This document shows, one piece after another, positions 28,205 through 37,935 of a stretch of 64,000 bases of DNA (position 1 is its first letter; each line of letters begins with the position of its first letter). A program made the position numbers and the translations under genes. This stretch comes from Ralstonia sp. A12 (GTDB lineage: Bacteria; Pseudomonadota; Gammaproteobacteria; Burkholderiales; Burkholderiaceae), in contig NZ_JSZO01000003.1 in assembly GCF_000801955.1 (NCBI RefSeq), positions 124,001 through 188,000 of the forward strand, in the 5' to 3' direction. The notes under the pieces were generated by a model that ran no database searches, was not told where the DNA came from, and worked only from the letters and a program-made list of their open reading frames with translations.

Positions 28205-29983
28205 ATGACCGGCCCTCGTCGACCGTCACGACCGTCTCGCTTTCGTTTTCCTGCTGCTTATGCCGCTGTGCTCGCGGCCGGCGTTGCCCTGTCGCTCGCG
28301 TGTGCGCCGGCCCGCGCCGAGTACGACGTCAAGATCGAGGCGCCCAAGGCCATCCGCGACTTGCTGGAGCGCCATCTTGACCTCTCGCGCTACAAGGATC
28401 GCAAGGACATCACGGAAGACCAGCTTCAGTACATGGTCGAGACCATTGGCGACCAGGTCACCAAGCTGACGGCTACCGAAGGTTACTTCGTGCCCAAGGC
28501 CACGGCCAACATGGATGGCCCGCCGGATCACCGTGTCGTGCACGTGAAGGTCGAGCCCGGCCCGCGCACGACCATCGACAACGTGGCGCTGGACTTCAAC
28601 GGTGCGATCACGCAGGACCCCAAGCGCATCGAAGAATTGAAGAAGGCCTGGGGCCTGCAGAAGGACATGGCGTTCCGCCAGTCCGGCTGGGACAAGGCCA
28701 AGGACGACAGCCTGGCCGCGCTGCAGAGCAAACGTTATTACGCGGCCAAGCAGACCACGTCGCAGGCGCGCGTCGACCCGGACGAGAACAAGGCGGACCT
28801 GTCCGTTGCGTATGACAGCGGCCCGGCCTACACGCTGGGCCCCTTGGATGTGCAGGGCCTGACACGTTACCCGCGCGGCATCATCACCAACGTCAATCCG
28901 CTGCGCGTGGGTGAGGACTATTCCGCAGATCGCCTGCAGGCATTGCAGGCCGCCATCCAGGGCCAGCCGTATTTCGCCAACGCCATTGTCGACCTGGGTG
29001 ACGATCCGAAAGACCCGGTCAACGCGCCTGTGCGCGTGCGGGTGCGTGAGTACCCGCCAAACCGCCTGACCAGCGGTGTCGGCTTCGGCACCGATACGGG
29101 CGCCTCGGTGGAAGGGCGCTACCAGTATCTGAACCTGTTCAACAAGGCCTGGGTGCTCGATACGCAGGCGCGCATTGAACAGCGCCGGCAGTATTTGTTT
29201 GCCGGCGTGACCTTGCCGCCTGACGAAAAACAGTACGTGAACAGCCTCTACAGCAGCATGGACCGGACCGACACCTCGGGCACCGAGACGCGCAGCTATC
29301 GCTCGGGTTTCAAGCAGACGCGCGTACGCGGCATCTACGAAACCTCGTTCACCATCGATTTCTACTATGACGACCTGCGCCCCGAGGGGGCTGAGCGCGA
29401 GTTGAGCAAGGCGCTGGTGCCCGGCTTCGCGTGGACGCGCCGCGACGTGGACGACCCGCTGTTTCCGCGCCGGGGCAACATCATCACCACGCAGATCGGC
29501 GCGGCCGTCAAAGGGTTCCTGACTGATCAGACGTTCGTGCGTTCGTACAGCCGCGTGCGTCAGTACGTGCCGGTGGGGCAGCGCGACATCTTTGTCGCGC
29601 GGGCTGAACTGGGCGGCGTCATTACCTCCGGCCCCGGCGATGGTGTGCCGGCCACACTGCGCTTCCGCACGGGCGGCACGCAGTCGGTTCGCGGCTACGA
29701 CTTCCAGAGCATCGGCAATGAGGTCAACGGCAGCACGCTGCCGACCAAGTTCCTTGTGACGGGCGGGGTGGAGTACCAGCGCTGGTTCCTGCCGCAGTGG
29801 GGCGGCGCCGTGTTCTGGGATACCGGCACGGCCACCGACAACTGGTCGGAGCGCCGCTGGTTCAACGGCGTGGGTGTGGGCGTGCGCTGGAAGAGCCCCG
29901 TCGGGCCGATCCAACTGGATCTGGCCTACGGCATCCAGCAGAAGCAATTCCGGCCGAGCGTCTCGCTGGGCATCGCGTTTTGA
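28205..29983 (+). CDS. tamA: Outer-membrane translocation and assembly protein TamA
   Basis: The 592-residue Omp85-family protein has a signal peptide (cleavage near ARA-E), POTRA domains (about residues 40-270) and a 16-strand barrel with the late motifs FRTGGTQSVRGYDF and the final GIAF. With TamB it inserts certain autotransporters and may help lipid transport. The ATG at 28205 gives a normal signal peptide; ATG 28142 is an in-frame alternative. tamB follows, confirming the identity. Confidence 0.92.
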   Translation: MTGPRRPSRPSRFRFPAAYAAVLAAGVALSLACAPARAEYDVKIEAPKAIRDLLERHLDLSRYKDRKDITEDQLQYMVETIGDQVTKLTATEGYFVPKATANMDGPPDHRVVHVKVEPGPRTTIDNVALDFNGAITQDPKRIEELKKAWGLQKDMAFRQSGWDKAKDDSLAALQSKRYYAAKQTTSQARVDPDENKADLSVAYDSGPAYTLGPLDVQGLTRYPRGIITNVNPLRVGEDYSADRLQALQAAIQGQPYFANAIVDLGDDPKDPVNAPVRVRVREYPPNRLTSGVGFGTDTGASVEGRYQYLNLFNKAWVLDTQARIEQRRQYLFAGVTLPPDEKQYVNSLYSSMDRTDTSGTETRSYRSGFKQTRVRGIYETSFTIDFYYDDLRPEGAERELSKALVPGFAWTRRDVDDPLFPRRGNIITTQIGAAVKGFLTDQTFVRSYSRVRQYVPVGQRDIFVARAELGGVITSGPGDGVPATLRFRTGGTQSVRGYDFQSIGNEVNGSTLPTKFLVTGGVEYQRWFLPQWGGAVFWDTGTATDNWSERRWFNGVGVGVRWKSPVGPIQLDLAYGIQQKQFRPSVSLGIAF

Positions 29984-30101
29984 GCGGCGGCATGAGCAGT
30001 AAGCAGGGGCCCCGCGTGGCGGGGATGCGCACGGCCGCGAATGCCGCCGGCCGCCGACACCGCTGGGGCAAACTGACCGATTGCCGTTCGGAGGCGGCGC
30101 C

Positions 30102-33100
30102 ATGACCGAGACGCAAACGCCTGAATCCGCACAGCCCGAGACACCGTCGCCCAAGCGTGGCTGGGGCCGCCGCTTGCTGCGGTGGCTGGGCGGCCTTGTC
30201 GTGCTCGTGCTGGTGGTCGTGCTGGGCCTGGCCGGCTGGCTGACCTGGGCTATTCATTCGCCGACTGGCACGGAGCAGCTTTGGTCGCTTGCCACGCGCT
30301 TCGGCCACGACCATGTGTCGGGCAAGCTGGCGGGCGGCACGTTGCGCGAGGGTGTGTCGCTGCGTGACCTGCATGTGCGCGCGGGCGGCACCGAAGTCCG
30401 TATCGACCACGTAGAAGGCCGCTGGGCCATCACAAGCGGCCCGTGGCATGCCCGTTTCGCCTATCTCACCGCCGGCAACGTCGAGGTGATCCTGCACCCG
30501 ACGACGCCAACACCGCCGAGCGGCCCGCCTGCATCGCTGGTGTTGCCGCTGGCGTTGGATGTGGATCGGCTGGCCGTGGAGCGCCTGGCTATCCGAGAGG
30601 GCACGTCGGTTACCGAATTGAAGTCGATCGCCGGCAGCCTGCACACCGATGGCACCCACCACAACGTGCTGCTCGACGGGATGGAAACGCCCGCCGGCAA
30701 GCTGGCCGCCACGCTGCGCATGACAGGTACGCGGCCGTATCCGCTCACGGGGGCGGCCACGCTGGCTACGCAGTTCGAGGCGAATGGGCAGAAACAGGAT
30801 GCATCGGTGTCGGCGCAGCTCTCGGGTTCGCTGGAGGCGCTGCATATCGACGCGACCGGCACCGGTGCCCAGTTGACCGCGCAGGCGCAGATTGACGCCA
30901 CGCCGTTCGGCGCGCTGCCCTTGTCGCGCGCGGTGGTGTCTGCTGATCACGTGAATCCGCGGGCGTTTGCGCCGGGTGCGCCGGAGGCATCGCTCACCAT
31001 CCACGCAGATCTGCGTCCTGACGAAAAAGCCAAGACGTTGACCGTCGCCGGTCCCATCCAGATCGACAACGCGCAGGCCGGACCGCTCGACAAGCAGAAG
31101 CTGCCGCTGCAATCCCTGCGCGCGCAGGTACGGCTGAACGAAGACGATCAGCAGCTCAGCGGCCTGGACGTGCGCCTGTTGGGTGGCGCGCAACTGACCG
31201 GTGGTGCCGACGTGAAGAAGGGGCACGGCACCTTGCGTGTCGACGTGCGCCAACTGGATCTGCAGGCGCTGCACGCATCGCTGGAGAAGACGAAGCTCGC
31301 CGGCCCCATCACCGTGGACTTTGCCGGCGGCACGCAGCACGTGGCGCTCGACCTGGCCGGTGGTGACATGCGTGCGCAAGCGAAGGCCGTGCTCGACGCG
31401 GCGCAGGTAGCGGTGGAGAGCGCGCAGGTGTCGTTGGGCCGGTCGCGGTTGACGCTGGCGGGCACGCTCAAGCACGACGATGCGCAGTCGTTCGCGTTCA
31501 AGGGCGACCTGGCGGAGTTCGACCCGTCGCGGCTGGCCAAGGTGGCCAAGGGCCGCATCAACGCAACGTTCGACGGGCGTGGCACGTTGGGTGAGCCGAT
31601 CGATGCGGCGATCAAGTTTGCCGTGCGCGACAGCAACTACGCTGGCCTGCCGATGACCGGCGATGGCAACGTCCACCTGCGCCTGCCATCAGAAGGCCCG
31701 CGCCTGCTGCCGAGCGACGCCAAGCTGGACGTGGCCGGCAACAAAGCCAGCCTGCGCGGCAGCTTCGGTGCTGCTGGCGACCGCCTGCACGTGGAGGTCG
31801 ACGCGCCGCAGCTCGCACGCCTGCAACTTGGCGTGAGTGGGGCACTGACCTTGTCGGGCGATGTGTCCGGCACGATCAAGCGCCCGCAGGTGGATGCCAC
31901 GTTCCGCGCGCAGCAGCTTGCGTATCAAGGCAACAAGATCGAACTGGCGAATGGCCGCGCGCAGATGCGCGATGGGATCGATGGTCCGCTGCAGTTCGAG
32001 TTGACCGCGCAGCGCGTGACAGCCCCGAGCGTGTCATTGCGTGAGGTGCACGCCAGGTTGGAAGGTACGCGTCGTGCTCACCGCTTCCGCGCTGATGCCG
32101 ATGGCAACGTGCGCGCCCAACCCTTCAAATTTGCGTTGGCTGGGGACGGTGCACTGACGCCTGACAAGGATGGCGATGCGTGGGACGGCACGATCTCCAC
32201 GCTGTCGGCACAAGGTGCGCCCAATCTGCAGTTGATGACGCCGGTGCGTGTGTCGGTGGCGCCGAGCCGCCTGACGATCGGCCGCGCAGATCTCACGCTG
32301 GAGCAGACCCCCATCCACATCGAGCGTGTGGAATCCAACCAGGGTCACCTGCGCAGCGCGGGCCGTGTCGACGGATTGCAGATCGCCCGTGTGCTGGACG
32401 TGGTGCGCACGTGGACAGGCCAGGCCCCACCGGTGCGTACCGATCTTGTCATCGATGGTCAGTGGGATCTGGACCTCGGCGGCAGCGCCACGGGCACGGC
32501 ACGCTTTGCCCGTCGCAGTGGTGACCTGTCGATCAACGCGGGCCGCGGTTTCACGCCGCTGGGGTTGACCGAGCTGGTGGTCGAGGCACGTGGCGAGGGC
32601 ATGCGGCTGGCACTGCGCGGCGATGCGCAATCGACGCGTGTCGGCAATCTTTACCTCGACGCCGGTATCGGATTGACGCGTGACGCAACGCCCGGTGCCC
32701 TGGCGCTGATGTCGCCCGCGTCACCGCTGACGGGCGGGCTGACGGTAAGCCTGCCGCATCTCAAGGGCATCGGCGATCTGCTTGGCCCAGACGTTGCAAC
32801 CGATGGCCAACTGGCAGCCAGCCTGCAGTTTGCCGGCACCGTTGGCGCGCCCAAGATCAGCGGTTTCCTGACAGGGCAGGACATCGAGGTTGCGCTATAC
32901 GACCAGGGCATCCGCTTGACGAAGGGCGTGGTGCGCGTGGCGCTGGACCAGAACGTGGTCGACCTGCAGGACGTGGTGTTCTACGGCGGCGACGGCACCG
33001 TGCGTGCGAAGGGCCGCGTGCAGCTCGGCGAGGCCAACCCCAACCTGACCGGCTCCATCGTTGCCGACAAGCTGCAGCTGTTTGCCGATCCGGATCGCAC

Positions 33101-34013
33101 GCTGGTCCTGTCAGGCCAGGCGCGCATCGCCAACGATAACGACCGCGTGGGCATTACCGGCAAATTCAAGATCGACCGCGGCCTGTTCGATCTGCCCAAA
33201 GACGGCGCGCCTGCCCTCGGTGATGACGTGGTCATCGTGCGCCGCGCGGATGCTGCCCGCAACCAGGCCGAGCGCGGCGTCAAGCGCGAAGAGAAGCCCG
33301 CCGGCCGCTTCAGCCCGGTCGTTGATGTCGACGTCGATTTTGGCGACAACTTCCGCTTCAAGGGCGCCGGGGCCGACCTCTCGCTCGGTGGCCAGATGCA
33401 CGTGCACAGCGAGCCGCTGGTGCCTCTGCGCGGCACCGGCACGATCTACGTACGCCAGGGGAGCACCTACGAAGCGTTCGGCCGCAAGCTGGCCATCGAC
33501 CAGGGCGTGCTGAATTTTGTTGGGCCGATCAACAACCCGTCGTTCAACATCACCGCCATGCGCCGCAACCAGGAAGTCGAAGCGGGTGTGCAGGTGACCG
33601 GCACGGTGCGCCAGCCGCGCGTGAAGCTCGTCTCCGAGCCCAACGTGCCCGATGAAGACAAGCTCTCGTGGCTGATGTTCGGCTACAGCGCGTCCAACGC
33701 GGGCCTGGGCCAGCAGCAGGCGATGTCTGGCGCGGCGCTGGGGTTGCTCGGCAATGTGGCGGGCAAGAACGTGGCGCGGCGCTTTGGGCTGGATGAGTTC
33801 TCGATCGGCGCGTCTACATCGGGCCTGACCGATCCGCAGGTGGTGAGCCTGGGCAAGGCCATCTCCGAGAGCATCACCGTGGGCTACGAGCAGAGCCTGT
33901 CGACAGCAGATTCCATCGTCAAGATGACGTGGCAGTTCTCGCGGCGATGGTCGGTCGTGGCACGCGGCGGCACCATCAACGGTGCATCGGTGTTGTTCAA
34001 CAAGCGTTGGTAA
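30102..34013 (+). CDS. tamB: Translocation and assembly module inner-membrane protein TamB
   Basis: The 1303-residue protein has one N-terminal membrane anchor (about residues 22-47), a very long beta-rich AsmA-like periplasmic body and the conserved C-terminal DUF490 domain, seen in the INNPSFNITAMRRN region and the ending TINGASVLFNKRW. It spans the periplasm as a hydrophobic groove and partners TamA. GGAGGCGG lies before the ATG at 30102. About 118 bases separate it from tamA, with no terminator, so the two are probably co-transcribed. Confidence 0.93.
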   Translation: MTETQTPESAQPETPSPKRGWGRRLLRWLGGLVVLVLVVVLGLAGWLTWAIHSPTGTEQLWSLATRFGHDHVSGKLAGGTLREGVSLRDLHVRAGGTEVRIDHVEGRWAITSGPWHARFAYLTAGNVEVILHPTTPTPPSGPPASLVLPLALDVDRLAVERLAIREGTSVTELKSIAGSLHTDGTHHNVLLDGMETPAGKLAATLRMTGTRPYPLTGAATLATQFEANGQKQDASVSAQLSGSLEALHIDATGTGAQLTAQAQIDATPFGALPLSRAVVSADHVNPRAFAPGAPEASLTIHADLRPDEKAKTLTVAGPIQIDNAQAGPLDKQKLPLQSLRAQVRLNEDDQQLSGLDVRLLGGAQLTGGADVKKGHGTLRVDVRQLDLQALHASLEKTKLAGPITVDFAGGTQHVALDLAGGDMRAQAKAVLDAAQVAVESAQVSLGRSRLTLAGTLKHDDAQSFAFKGDLAEFDPSRLAKVAKGRINATFDGRGTLGEPIDAAIKFAVRDSNYAGLPMTGDGNVHLRLPSEGPRLLPSDAKLDVAGNKASLRGSFGAAGDRLHVEVDAPQLARLQLGVSGALTLSGDVSGTIKRPQVDATFRAQQLAYQGNKIELANGRAQMRDGIDGPLQFELTAQRVTAPSVSLREVHARLEGTRRAHRFRADADGNVRAQPFKFALAGDGALTPDKDGDAWDGTISTLSAQGAPNLQLMTPVRVSVAPSRLTIGRADLTLEQTPIHIERVESNQGHLRSAGRVDGLQIARVLDVVRTWTGQAPPVRTDLVIDGQWDLDLGGSATGTARFARRSGDLSINAGRGFTPLGLTELVVEARGEGMRLALRGDAQSTRVGNLYLDAGIGLTRDATPGALALMSPASPLTGGLTVSLPHLKGIGDLLGPDVATDGQLAASLQFAGTVGAPKISGFLTGQDIEVALYDQGIRLTKGVVRVALDQNVVDLQDVVFYGGDGTVRAKGRVQLGEANPNLTGSIVADKLQLFADPDRTLVLSGQARIANDNDRVGITGKFKIDRGLFDLPKDGAPALGDDVVIVRRADAARNQAERGVKREEKPAGRFSPVVDVDVDFGDNFRFKGAGADLSLGGQMHVHSEPLVPLRGTGTIYVRQGSTYEAFGRKLAIDQGVLNFVGPINNPSFNITAMRRNQEVEAGVQVTGTVRQPRVKLVSEPNVPDEDKLSWLMFGYSASNAGLGQQQAMSGAALGLLGNVAGKNVARRFGLDEFSIGASTSGLTDPQVVSLGKAISESITVGYEQSLSTADSIVKMTWQFSRRWSVVARGGTINGASVLFNKRW

Positions 34014-34070
34014 TCGGGGGATCCGGCTGCCAGAATGGCGACGGATCTACGTTTTGAACGAGGAGGTTCC

Positions 34071-34652
34071 ATGCCGCATCGTCGTCAACTCGCACAAGTG
34101 GGAGTCACCATGGGCATTCTGGCGTCATTGCTCGGGCTGTTCGGTTGCGATCAGCAGAAGGTTGATCAAGCCGTCGATCGCGCGGGGGACGCGGCCAAGC
34201 GGGTATGGCAATCCGCCAAGCCGGACAACCTGCTGTTCAAGGACATCGTTGCCGGACAGTCGACCGAGGCGGATGTGAAGGCCACCGCGGGCGAGCCCGA
34301 AATGATCTGGGAGAACGAGAGCGGCACGCGCCAGCTTGAGTATCCGCGTGGACCGGAAGGAACCTCGACCTGGATGGTGACGATTTCTCCCGATGGCCAT
34401 GTCGGCAAGATCGAGCAAGTGCTGACAGCCGAGAACTTTGGTCGCGTGCGGGTTGGGCAGAGCAAGGATGACATCCGCCGGATGCTGGGCAAGCCGGGGA
34501 AGGTCGAGGCGTTCAAGCTGAAGCAGGAAGAGGTGTGGGGCTACAAGTGGATGGAGAGCCCGACGGAGAAGGCGTTCTTCAATGTGCACTTTGGGCCGGA
34601 TGGGCGGGTTACGACGACGTCTCGTAGCGATAACCGGTTGAATGGAGCCTAA
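34071..34652 (+). CDS. Lipoprotein with two BamE/SmpA-like modules
   Basis: The 193-residue protein has a lipoprotein signal peptide with Cys26 in LGLFGC. Two similar segments follow: VAGQSTEADVKATAGEPEM (about 56-74) with its YPRG...TISPDGHV continuation, and VRVGQSKDDIRRMLGKPGK (about 127-145) with NVHFGPDGRV. Each resembles the G-x-S/T-x-x-x-V/I...G-x-P pattern of SmpA/OmlA (BamE) domains. GAGGAGG precedes the ATG. Its place after tamAB suggests an outer-membrane biogenesis role; this is inference. It is not the usual single-domain BamE. Confidence 0.75.
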   Translation: MPHRRQLAQVGVTMGILASLLGLFGCDQQKVDQAVDRAGDAAKRVWQSAKPDNLLFKDIVAGQSTEADVKATAGEPEMIWENESGTRQLEYPRGPEGTSTWMVTISPDGHVGKIEQVLTAENFGRVRVGQSKDDIRRMLGKPGKVEAFKLKQEEVWGYKWMESPTEKAFFNVHFGPDGRVTTTSRSDNRLNGA

Positions 34653-34683
34653 CCGCGTGCCGACTTAGTGGCACGTCAAAAGA

Positions 34684-34713
34684 CAAAGGCCAACCCCGTG
34701 AGGTTGGCCTTGT
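34684..34713. terminator. Bidirectional terminator between the BamE-like gene and metG
   Basis: AAAGGCCAACC-CCGTG-(A)GGTTGGCCTT gives a 10-bp stem, with T-rich sequence on both outer sides. It can serve the BamE-like gene (+) and metG (-). Confidence 0.8.
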
Positions 34714-34737
34714 TGTTTCCGGCGTTTGCTTAGGCGA

Positions 34738-36807
34738 TCAACGCACGCGCATCCCCGGCACCGCTCCGGAATGCGGCTCAAGGATATACAGGCCCGGCTG
34801 AGCCTTCTCATCAGCCGCCGAAGCCGCCAACACCATCCCCTCCGACATCCCAAACTTCATCTTCCGCGGCGCGAGGTTAGCGACCATCACCGTCAGCTTG
34901 CCCACCAGGTCTTCCGGCGCGTAGGCCGACTGGATGCCGGAGAACACGTTGCGCGTCTGACCTTCACCCACATCCAGCGTGAGCTGCAGCAGCTTGTTCG
35001 ACCCTTCCACACGCTGGCAAGCCACAATCTTGGCCACACGCAGATCAATCTTGGCGAAGTCATCGATGGTGATGGTCTCGGCCATCGGCTCGATCGTGGC
35101 AGCACCATTGGCGGCCGCAACCGGCGCATCCGTCGTGGCCTGCAGCGACTGACGATTCGCCTCGACCAGCGCATCCACCTGCTTCTTGTCCACGCGCGTC
35201 ATCAGGTGCGAATACGGCTGGATCGGCTTGGCCGACGACAGTTGCGAATCAATCGCACGCCAGGTCAGCGGCTCGACATTCAGGAACGCTTCGATGCGCT
35301 CAACCGTGGTCGGCAGGATCGGCTTGAGGTACACGGCCAGCAGGCGGAAAGCTTCCAGCGCGACCGAGCATGCAGCGTGCAGCTTTTCGCGGTTGGCTTC
35401 ATCCTTGGCCAGGTCCCACGGCTTTTCAGTGTCGACGAACGCGTTGACGGCGTCGGCCAGTTCCATCACCGCACGCAGCGCCTTGCTGTACTCACGCTTC
35501 TCATACAGATCGGCGACCTGCGGTGCAGCTTCACGCAGCTGCACCATCAGCGGATGGCTCAGGGCAGCATCGCTCACGCGGCCGTCGAAGCGCTTGACCA
35601 GGAAGCCCGCCGAGCGGCTCGCAATGTTGACGAACTTGCCGACCAGATCGCTGTTCACACGGGCGATGAAATCGTCCATGTTCAGGTCCAGGTCTTCCAT
35701 CGTCGCGTTCAGCTTGGCGGCGAAGTAGTAGCGCAGCCATTCCGGGTTCAGGCCGGTGTCGATGTAGCTCTGCGCGGTGATGAACGTGCCGCGCGACTTG
35801 CTCATCTTGGCGCCGTCCACGGTCAGGAACCCGTGGGCGAACACGTTGGTCGGCGTGCGGTGGCCCGAGAACTTGAGCATGGCCGGCCAGAACAGCGTGT
35901 GGAAGTACAGGATGTCCTTGCCGATGAAGTGGTACTGCTCGGTGGTCGAGTGCTCGTTGATCCACGATTCGAAGTCGAGGCCGAGCTTGGCGCACAGGTT
36001 CTTGAAGCTGGCGTAGTAGCCAACCGGCGCATCCAGCCACACGTAGAAGTACTTGCCCGGCGCGCCAGGGATCTCGAAACCGAAGTACGGCGCATCACGC
36101 GAGATGTCCCAGTCCGATAGCTTGGCTTCGCCTTCGTCGCCGAGCCATTCGCGCATCTTGTTGGTGGCTTCCGGCTGGGCGAGGTCGGCTACCCAATCGC
36201 GCAGGAAGCTTTCGCAGCGCGGGTCGGACAGCTTGAAGCAGTAGTGTTCCGATGATTTGCGCACCGGCGTGGCGCCCGACACCACGGAGTACGGGTTCTT
36301 CAGGTCGGTCGGCTGGTAGGTCGCGCCGCACACTTCGCACGAATCGCCGTATTGGTCTTTCGCGCCGCACTTCGGGCACTCACCCTTGATGAAGCGGTCC
36401 GGCAGGAACATCTCCTTGACCGGGTCGTAGAACTGCTCGACCTCGCGTACGTCGATCAGGCCGGCATCCTTGAGCTTGAGGTAGACGCTCTGGCAGAGCT
36501 CCTTGTTCTCGTCGGAGTCGGTGCTGTAGTAGTTGTCGAACGAGATCAGGAAGTTGTCGAAATCACGCTTGTGCTCTGTCCAGACGCGTTCGATCAGCTG
36601 GCGCGGGGTCAGGCCTTCCTTCTCGGCACGCAGCATGACGGGCGTGCCGTGCGTGTCGTCGGCACCCACGTAGTAGGTTTCGTGCCCGCGCATGCGCTGG
36701 AAGCGCACCCAGATGTCGGTCTGGATGTACTCAACCAGGTGGCCGATGTGGATCGGCCCGTTGGCATAGGGCAGGGCGGAAGTGACGAGGATGCGACGTT
36801 CGGACAT
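34738..36807 (-). CDS. metG: Methionyl-tRNA synthetase MetG
   Basis: The 689-residue enzyme has the HIGH-equivalent motif [12 protein letters not shown] near the N-terminus, two CxxC pairs of the zinc knuckle (CPKC and CEVC, around residue 145-160), KMSKSRG, and the C-terminal EMAP/Trbp111-type tRNA-binding domain from about residue 585. Length is typical of the dimeric bacterial form. The ATG at 36807 begins [14 protein letters not shown]; the longer frame is not supported. Confidence 0.95.
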   Translation of the reverse strand: MSERRILVTSALPYANGPIHIGHLVEYIQTDIWVRFQRMRGHETYYVGADDTHGTPVMLRAEKEGLTPRQLIERVWTEHKRDFDNFLISFDNYYSTDSDENKELCQSVYLKLKDAGLIDVREVEQFYDPVKEMFLPDRFIKGECPKCGAKDQYGDSCEVCGATYQPTDLKNPYSVVSGATPVRKSSEHYCFKLSDPRCESFLRDWVADLAQPEATNKMREWLGDEGEAKLSDWDISRDAPYFGFEIPGAPGKYFYVWLDAPVGYYASFKNLCAKLGLDFESWINEHSTTEQYHFIGKDILYFHTLFWPAMLKFSGHRTPTNVFAHGFLTVDGAKMSKSRGTFITAQSYIDTGLNPEWLRYYFAAKLNATMEDLDLNMDDFIARVNSDLVGKFVNIASRSAGFLVKRFDGRVSDAALSHPLMVQLREAAPQVADLYEKREYSKALRAVMELADAVNAFVDTEKPWDLAKDEANREKLHAACSVALEAFRLLAVYLKPILPTTVERIEAFLNVEPLTWRAIDSQLSSAKPIQPYSHLMTRVDKKQVDALVEANRQSLQATTDAPVAAANGAATIEPMAETITIDDFAKIDLRVAKIVACQRVEGSNKLLQLTLDVGEGQTRNVFSGIQSAYAPEDLVGKLTVMVANLAPRKMKFGMSEGMVLAASAADEKAQPGLYILEPHSGAVPGMRVR

Positions 36808-37100
36808 GGGCAGGCCAGAAAGGTGCGGGCGGGCCGCAAAAAGGGGCGGCGCGCGGAGAAACGCATATTTTAGCGCGCCCGGCGGGCTCGGGCCGTTGCG
36901 CGACGAATGGCGAGGATCTGATGCTCGGAAGCTGCGGCAGGACGTCGCAGGTTGCGTGATCCCAAAAAAAAAGCGCCGGTCAGAGCCGGCGCAGCTTTCC
37001 ACAACGGAAAAGGAGGAGAAATCAGGTACCGCCCGGGAGGTCAGCCACGCATCGCGAGCCAGCAATGCGCAGCAAGCGGTACCTGTTCTCTATGACTGGG
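36808..37100. other. Spacer between the ompA-like gene and metG
   Basis: It contains the ompA-like terminator (separate entry) and presumably the metG promoter toward 36850. No gene is supported. Confidence 0.4.
36963..36997 (-). terminator. Terminator of the OmpA-like lipoprotein gene
   Basis: GCGCCGGT-CAGA-GCCGGCGC forms an 8-bp stem with a G-T pair. On the minus strand it is followed by nine T residues, so it ends the OmpA-family gene whose stop is about 100 bases upstream. Confidence 0.88.
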
Positions 37101-37730
37101 TCATCCCTGAATTGGTTTCAAATAAATTTCGACGCGGCGATTTTGTGCCCGGCCGGCCTCGGTGGCGTTGTCGGCAACCGGCTGCGTTTGGCCACGGCCT
37201 TCAGCGGCCAGGCGGTTGCGCGCGACCCCGCGGTCGGTCAGATAGCTCGCCACACTTTGAGCGCGCTTCTGCGACAGCGTCATGTTGTAGTTGGCGTTGC
37301 CGGTGCTATCCGTGTGGCCGACCACGTTGGCAGCGAGCTCCGGGTTTGCCGTGAGCGTCTGCGCAACGCTATCCAGCGCGCCGCGGAACGACGGCTTGAT
37401 CACCGCGCTGTCGGTATCAAACGAGACCTGGCTCGGGATGTTCAGCTTAAGCGAGCCGTCAGGCTGCTCTGAAATTTGCGTGCCCGTGCCTGCCGTGTCG
37501 CCAGCCAGCTTGGACTTGATGGCGGTCCAGTTGTAACCAGCGGCTGCACCGGCGGCGGCGCCCAATGCGCCACCGATGGCGGCGCCCTTGCCGTTGCCCA
37601 CCAGAGCGCCGATGCCAGCACCTACAGCCGCACCAACGCCCGTGCCAACGGCGGTATTGTTCTGCTGCTGGGTGGCACAGCCGGCCGCCAGCAGGGCGAC
37701 AAGCGAGACGGAAATAAGCTTGGCTTTCAT
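37101..37730 (-). CDS. OmpA-family peptidoglycan-associated lipoprotein with glycine zipper
   Basis: The 209-residue protein has a lipobox (LLAAGC, Cys18), an alanine/glycine-rich glycine-zipper segment (about 27-68) and a C-terminal OmpA-like domain with FDTDSAVIKPSF, VVGHTDSTGNANYN and NRRVEIYL, which bind peptidoglycan. TAGGAGAAA precedes the ATG at 37730. It resembles YiaD-type lipoproteins. It is divergent from apbC across about 205 bases. Confidence 0.9.
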   Translation of the reverse strand: MKAKLISVSLVALLAAGCATQQQNNTAVGTGVGAAVGAGIGALVGNGKGAAIGGALGAAAGAAAGYNWTAIKSKLAGDTAGTGTQISEQPDGSLKLNIPSQVSFDTDSAVIKPSFRGALDSVAQTLTANPELAANVVGHTDSTGNANYNMTLSQKRAQSVASYLTDRGVARNRLAAEGRGQTQPVADNATEAGRAQNRRVEIYLKPIQG

Positions 37731-37935
37731 GTGGTTTCTCCTACGAATAACGGGATCGGTTCTTGTTTGGTTTGCCGATAGCTGGCGCGGCCGAGGGATC
37801 TGTGGGGGGAATCGGACGAATGTGGCGCCAGCAAAATACAATAGCAAAACAGTAGGTAGAGTGGCCAGGACCCGACAAAGTTCATGTCGCGCAACCGTTG
37901 GCCCGTCCCCCATTTGCATTAGATTTGTGGAGTAA

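Noticed and set aside
28226-30154. 642-codon ORF antisense to tamA
   Set aside because: Shadow frame of tamA; no signal peptide, domain or ribosome site.
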